Under the pieces are notes generated by a model. It made no database searches, was not told where the DNA came from, and was given only the letters and a program-made list of their open reading frames with translations. The translations under genes were made by a program, and so were the position numbers. From assembly GCA_902492895.1 (NCBI GenBank), contig CABUNG010000064.1:1-5762 (forward strand): a stretch of DNA of 5,762 nt. Direction: 5' to 3'. The stretch's first letter is position 1, and every line of letters starts with the position of its first letter. This stretch comes from an uncultured Oscillospiraceae bacterium (GTDB taxonomy: Bacteria; Bacillota; Clostridia; Oscillospirales; Acutalibacteraceae). Below, in pieces: positions 5,411 to 5,762 of the stretch.

Positions 5411-5762
5411 ATGGACTCGCGTCATCCCCTGGTGGTCGTGGCAGGCCCTACCGCATCCGGCAAGACCGCTCTGGCGGTCGAGCTGGCCCGCCGCTTGAAC
5501 GGAGAAATCGTCTCGGGCGATTCCATGCAGGTTTATGAACCGCTTCAAATCGGTACCGCCCGCCCGACGGAGGAGGAAATGGGGGGGATCCCCCACCACT
5601 TGTTGGGATTTCTGCCGCTGGATGCCGCCTACAGTGTCGCGCAGTACGCCGCCGACGCCCACGCCGCGATTGCGGCGGTGGAAGCGCGGGGACGTCTCCC
5701 GATTCTCTGCGGCGGAACCGGTCTGTACATCCAAGCGGTCACCGAAGATCTGACTTTCCCGG
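5411..5762 (+). CDS. miaA: tRNA dimethylallyltransferase MiaA, N-terminal part
   Basis: The first 117 codons are present and the gene runs off the window; the family is usually about 300-320 residues. MiaA transfers a dimethylallyl group from dimethylallyl pyrophosphate to N6 of A37 in tRNAs reading UNN codons, making the i6A37 that MiaB then methylthiolates. Visible are the P-loop GPTASGKT (12-19), the motif SGDSMQVY (35-42) with Asp37 at the position of the catalytic base, IGTARPT (47-53), the PHHLLGF segment (61-67) and CGGTGLYI (100-107). The start is set by AAGGAGGT at 5397-5404. It lies 69 bases after mutL, the longest gap in the window, with no terminator. The mutL-miaA order is common in bacteria and is often followed by hfq, which would lie outside. 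A G7 run at 5581-5587 falls within codons 57-59. Confidence 0.95.
   Translation, partial: MDSRHPLVVVAGPTASGKTALAVELARRLNGEIVSGDSMQVYEPLQIGTARPTEEEMGGIPHHLLGFLPLDAAYSVAQYAADAHAAIAAVEARGRLPILCGGTGLYIQAVTEDLTFP

Noticed and set aside
5383..5412. TTGACT as a -35 element for a miaA promoter
   Set aside because: The expected -10 position falls on the bases just before and in the start codon and matches the consensus poorly.
5152..5538. 128-codon plus-strand frame across the mutL end and the miaA start
   Set aside because: It is an out-of-frame reading of the mutL C-terminal motifs and the miaA P-loop region, both of which are well supported in their own frame.

Overview
The window is a compact, all-plus-strand housekeeping cluster from a GC-rich member of the Firmicutes, most likely a clostridial (Oscillospirales/Ruminococcaceae-like) anaerobe. 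This placement rests on gene order, strong AAGGAGG-type ribosome binding sites, a GC-rich third codon position, an endonuclease-type MutL and a Ric/YlbF-family gene. No 16S or other taxonomic marker is present, so it is an inference.

Layout: (1) 1-257, the 3' end of miaB (TRAM domain of the tRNA methylthiotransferase). (2) 289-693, a complete small Com_YlbF-family gene, by position the counterpart of Bacillus ymcA/ricA, with a four-cysteine C-terminal tail. (3) 727-3357, complete mutS. (4) 3383-5341, complete mutL with an intact C-terminal endonuclease domain. (5) 5411-5762, the first 117 codons of miaA, cut by the window edge. The gaps are 31, 33, 25 and 69 bases. No intrinsic terminator and no convincing promoter lies in any of them, so the five genes look like one transcription unit. 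No stretch above 300 bases lacks a gene.

How the genes fit together: MutS recognises mismatches and MutL nicks the strand. The MutL active-site motifs and the sliding-clamp-like motifs in both proteins point to the methylation-independent, clamp-directed repair used by bacteria without MutH. MiaA and MiaB act in sequence on A37 of tRNAs that read UNN codons (isopentenylation, then methylthiolation) and bracket the repair genes. The YlbF/RicA-like protein belongs to a family that in Bacillus forms an Fe-S-containing complex affecting RNase Y-dependent RNA processing and development. The order miaB-ricA-(cotE)-mutS-mutL is also found in B. subtilis.

I see no mobile element, CRISPR array, RNA gene or evident new system. 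The points most worth checking are small-scale. A hairpin contains the stop codon of the RicA-like gene. A six-base CCTCCT/AGGAGG complementarity could hide the miaA ribosome binding site. There are G7 tracts in mutL and miaA, a conserved-looking hydrophobic island in the MutL linker, and the cysteine tail of the RicA-like protein.
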